DNA from: Sinomicrobium kalidii
Lineage (GTDB): Bacteria; Bacteroidota; Bacteroidia; Flavobacteriales; Flavobacteriaceae
NCBI RefSeq assembly: GCF_021183825.1
Contig: NZ_CP089211.1
Location: forward strand, 4,880,501-4,944,500
Length of the DNA: 64,000 nucleotides
Reading direction: 5' to 3'
Position 1 is the stretch's first letter. Each line of letters starts with the position of its first letter. A program made the position numbers and the translations under genes. The notes beneath the pieces are model-generated. The model saw only the letters and a program-made list of their open reading frames with translations. It did not search any database and was not told where the DNA came from. Positions 62,671 through 64,000 of the stretch are shown here, in pieces.

Positions 62671-63036
62671 TTATGCTATAATTACTAAATAAATTATTGC
62701 GATTATAGCTGGTAAAGCTTGTATAATAAAGATTTTTCTGCTTGCACTTATTGCTCCATAAATCCCTGCAACGGCCACACAAGTCAAGAAAAAAAGTGCA
62801 ATGTTTTTTGACCAAATGATGTCGGATATAAAAAATGTCCAGATGAGTCCTGCAGCTAAAAAGCCATTGTATAGTCCTTGATTAGCGGCTAATCCTTTTG
62901 TCGGCTTAAATAAATTTTCGGGCAGGGATTTAAATGTTTTTTTGCCTATCGTTTCCCAGGCAAACATCTCAAAATACATAAAGTAAAGATGTTCAATGGC
63001 AATTATTCCAATTAAGATTTTCAGTACTGTTTCCAT
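62671..63036 (-). CDS. DUF1304 family membrane protein
   Basis: A 121-residue protein with four hydrophobic segments; ATG 63036 (METVLKILIGIIAIEHLYFM) is chosen, the longer frame being non-coding in character. DUF1304 features: IEHLYFMYFEMFAW, ANQGLYNGFLAAGLIW and FFLTCVAVAGIYGAISASRK. The function of this small inner-membrane family is unknown. It lies 73 bp downstream of the NTF2-like gene on the same strand, possibly one transcript. Confidence 0.88.
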   Translation of the reverse strand: METVLKILIGIIAIEHLYFMYFEMFAWETIGKKTFKSLPENLFKPTKGLAANQGLYNGFLAAGLIWTFFISDIIWSKNIALFFLTCVAVAGIYGAISASRKIFIIQALPAIIAIIYLVIIA

Positions 63037-63109
63037 ATTATTTATCTGTTTACAGGGGTTCGGTAAAATTGCCACCAACACACAACTGTCAGGTACGGTT
63101 TTTATGCCA

Positions 63110-63577
63110 TTACCAATATTCAAAAATCCGGGATATTTTTCCGTTTACAAACTCGAAAAGCGTCATTTGTGGTTCTCCATCTATGATTTTGCCATCTTTT
63201 CTTTCAACAAAGCTTTTTTGAACAACCACAGCGTTTAGTCCGATAATTTTGTCAATTATTTTTATATCCGTGACTCTGCCGTTATAGCGTCCGTTTTTTT
63301 GATTCCTGACAGATCCGTTATACAGCTCCTCCCTTGTATAAGTCCCTCCATATTTTGGATGAACATATTCAAAGTCATCTGTGAAAAGTTCAAAGATGCT
63401 GTCAATATCTTTGATTGTTGAGTTCGCTTGAAACATTTTAAGGTTCAAATCATAATATTTCTTAACAACAGTATTTAATGAATCCTTATGGGCTTTGGTG
63501 ACATCCTGTGCGATAACGTGGTTCATTGCAAAAAGAAGTGAAAAAACAGAAATTGAAATTTTCAAACGTGTTTTCAT
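63110..63577 (-). CDS. Exported NTF2-like (SnoaL/DUF4440) protein
   Basis: A 155-residue protein with signal peptide (KISISVFSLLFAMNHVIAQ). The mature part has an NTF2 cone: VVKKYYDLNLKMFQANSTIK, IDSIFELFTDDFEYVHPKYG, GTYTREELYNGSVRNQKNGR and VVVQKSFVERKDGKIIDGEP. It is distantly similar to the SnoaL-like gene at 55237 but not a recent copy. Periplasmic; ligand unknown. Its upstream region (63578-63908) is AT-rich with no gene. Confidence 0.82.
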   Translation of the reverse strand: MKTRLKISISVFSLLFAMNHVIAQDVTKAHKDSLNTVVKKYYDLNLKMFQANSTIKDIDSIFELFTDDFEYVHPKYGGTYTREELYNGSVRNQKNGRYNGRVTDIKIIDKIIGLNAVVVQKSFVERKDGKIIDGEPQMTLFEFVNGKISRIFEYW

Positions 63578-63908
63578 ATCGGATTTTGTTGTTTTGAATT
63601 GTACCTAACGCAAATATACACAATTAACAATTTCAGCCACTTAGAAGGTCACATTTCACCAAACACCAATATTTACCCGGCTTCAGAAGAATTGTTATTG
63701 ATTCGTCATTTTATATATCATTCATTATTTTGTATATCAGTTTGCAAAAATTTTTAGCGACTCAATATAAAACCATACTATCAAAATATTTTACGACTTT
63801 CCACATTATCACAAAAATCTCTGTTTCCGAATTATAAATTCAAAACCAAGGGGGAATAGCAAGAGGGTAATAAGACCAAATATGCAGACTTTGGAAAGTG
63901 TAATCGAA
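63578..63908. other. AT-rich intergenic stretch
   Basis: About 330 bp with no ORF, hairpin or repeat that I can support; presumably the promoter of the minus-strand NTF2-like gene. Confidence 0.35.
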
Positions 63909-64000
63909 TTATCCCTTTTTCAGAACCCCTTCTAACGAGGCTTTATGGCCAAAATAAAATCCTCGCTTTTTACCCTCCTTGTCATACATGGCTTTCAACA
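63909..64000 (-). CDS. Possible C-terminal end of a gene entering from the right edge
   Basis: The minus strand is open from the window end to TAA at 63909-63911 and would encode 29 residues including AMYDKEGKKRGFYFGHKASL. Base composition and residue choice look coding, but the piece is too short to identify. An alternative + strand start at 63945 (MAKIKSSLFTLLVIHGFQ) occupies the same bases. Confidence 0.3.
   Translation of the reverse strand, partial: LKAMYDKEGKKRGFYFGHKASLEGVLKKG

Overview
The window looks like a chromosomal segment of a member of the Bacteroidota, most likely family Flavobacteriaceae. The evidence is SusC/SusD proteins, a FecI/FecR/TonB-receptor surface-signalling set, a gliding-motility-type (type B) C-terminal secretion domain next to a PorP/SprF-like protein, CHU-type and 'GIGT' surface proteins, many lipoproteins and TAnnTTTG-type promoters. 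I cannot name the species. I saw no rRNA, tRNA, CRISPR array, transposase or integrase.

Layout. (1) 1-10.5 kb: an accessory hydrolase area. It has three intact class-C beta-lactamase-fold serine hydrolases, the first cut by the window edge and fused to a FISUMP-like domain, plus an amidohydrolase, a CPBP intramembrane protease, small exported proteins and at least four gene remnants. (2) 10.8-25.4 kb: two paralogous TPR/transmembrane/LuxR-type regulators, then a 2,479-residue repeat protein (tail-fibre/adhesin-like) and five small exported proteins that share its N-terminal signature, four of them ending in C1q/TNF-like sandwiches. (3) 25.5-29.9 kb: a type IX secretion type-B cargo, its PorP/SprF-like partner and a TPR/PD40/OmpA-like envelope protein. 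(4) 30-38 kb: a CI-like regulator, two decayed genes (one carrying a 43-bp insertion), then ECF sigma factor, FecR anti-sigma, STN-TonB receptor and purple-acid-phosphatase-like enzyme, closed by a strong hairpin terminator. (5) 38-53.1 kb: a glycan-utilisation locus with an alpha/beta hydrolase and AraC regulator on the minus strand, and GH2 hydrolase, SusC, SusD, sugar:H+ symporter and a 1,115-residue DUF5107-TPR protein on the plus strand. Four copies of one 17-20 bp motif sit as inverted pairs in front of its two plus-strand units. (6) 53.2-64 kb: a patchwork of small accessory genes (Crp/Fnr regulator, metallo-hydrolase-like, SnoaL-like, MoaF-like, DUF1801, alpha/beta hydrolase, Vps62/NPP1-like lipoprotein, DinB, GNAT, TlpA-like, DUF1304, NTF2-like) separated by repeats and large imperfect palindromes.

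How the genes may work together. Regions 2 and 3 read as one surface programme: sensor-regulators, very large extracellular fibres, small globular partners and a secretion/anchoring module. Region 4 is a classical transenvelope signalling loop that probably controls uptake of a phosphorylated nutrient or its product. Region 5 is a self-regulated polysaccharide utilisation locus whose operator architecture suggests DNA looping by the AraC protein. Regions 1 and 6 look like acquired and partly eroding genes; an imperfect repeat present in both, in opposite orientation, links them.
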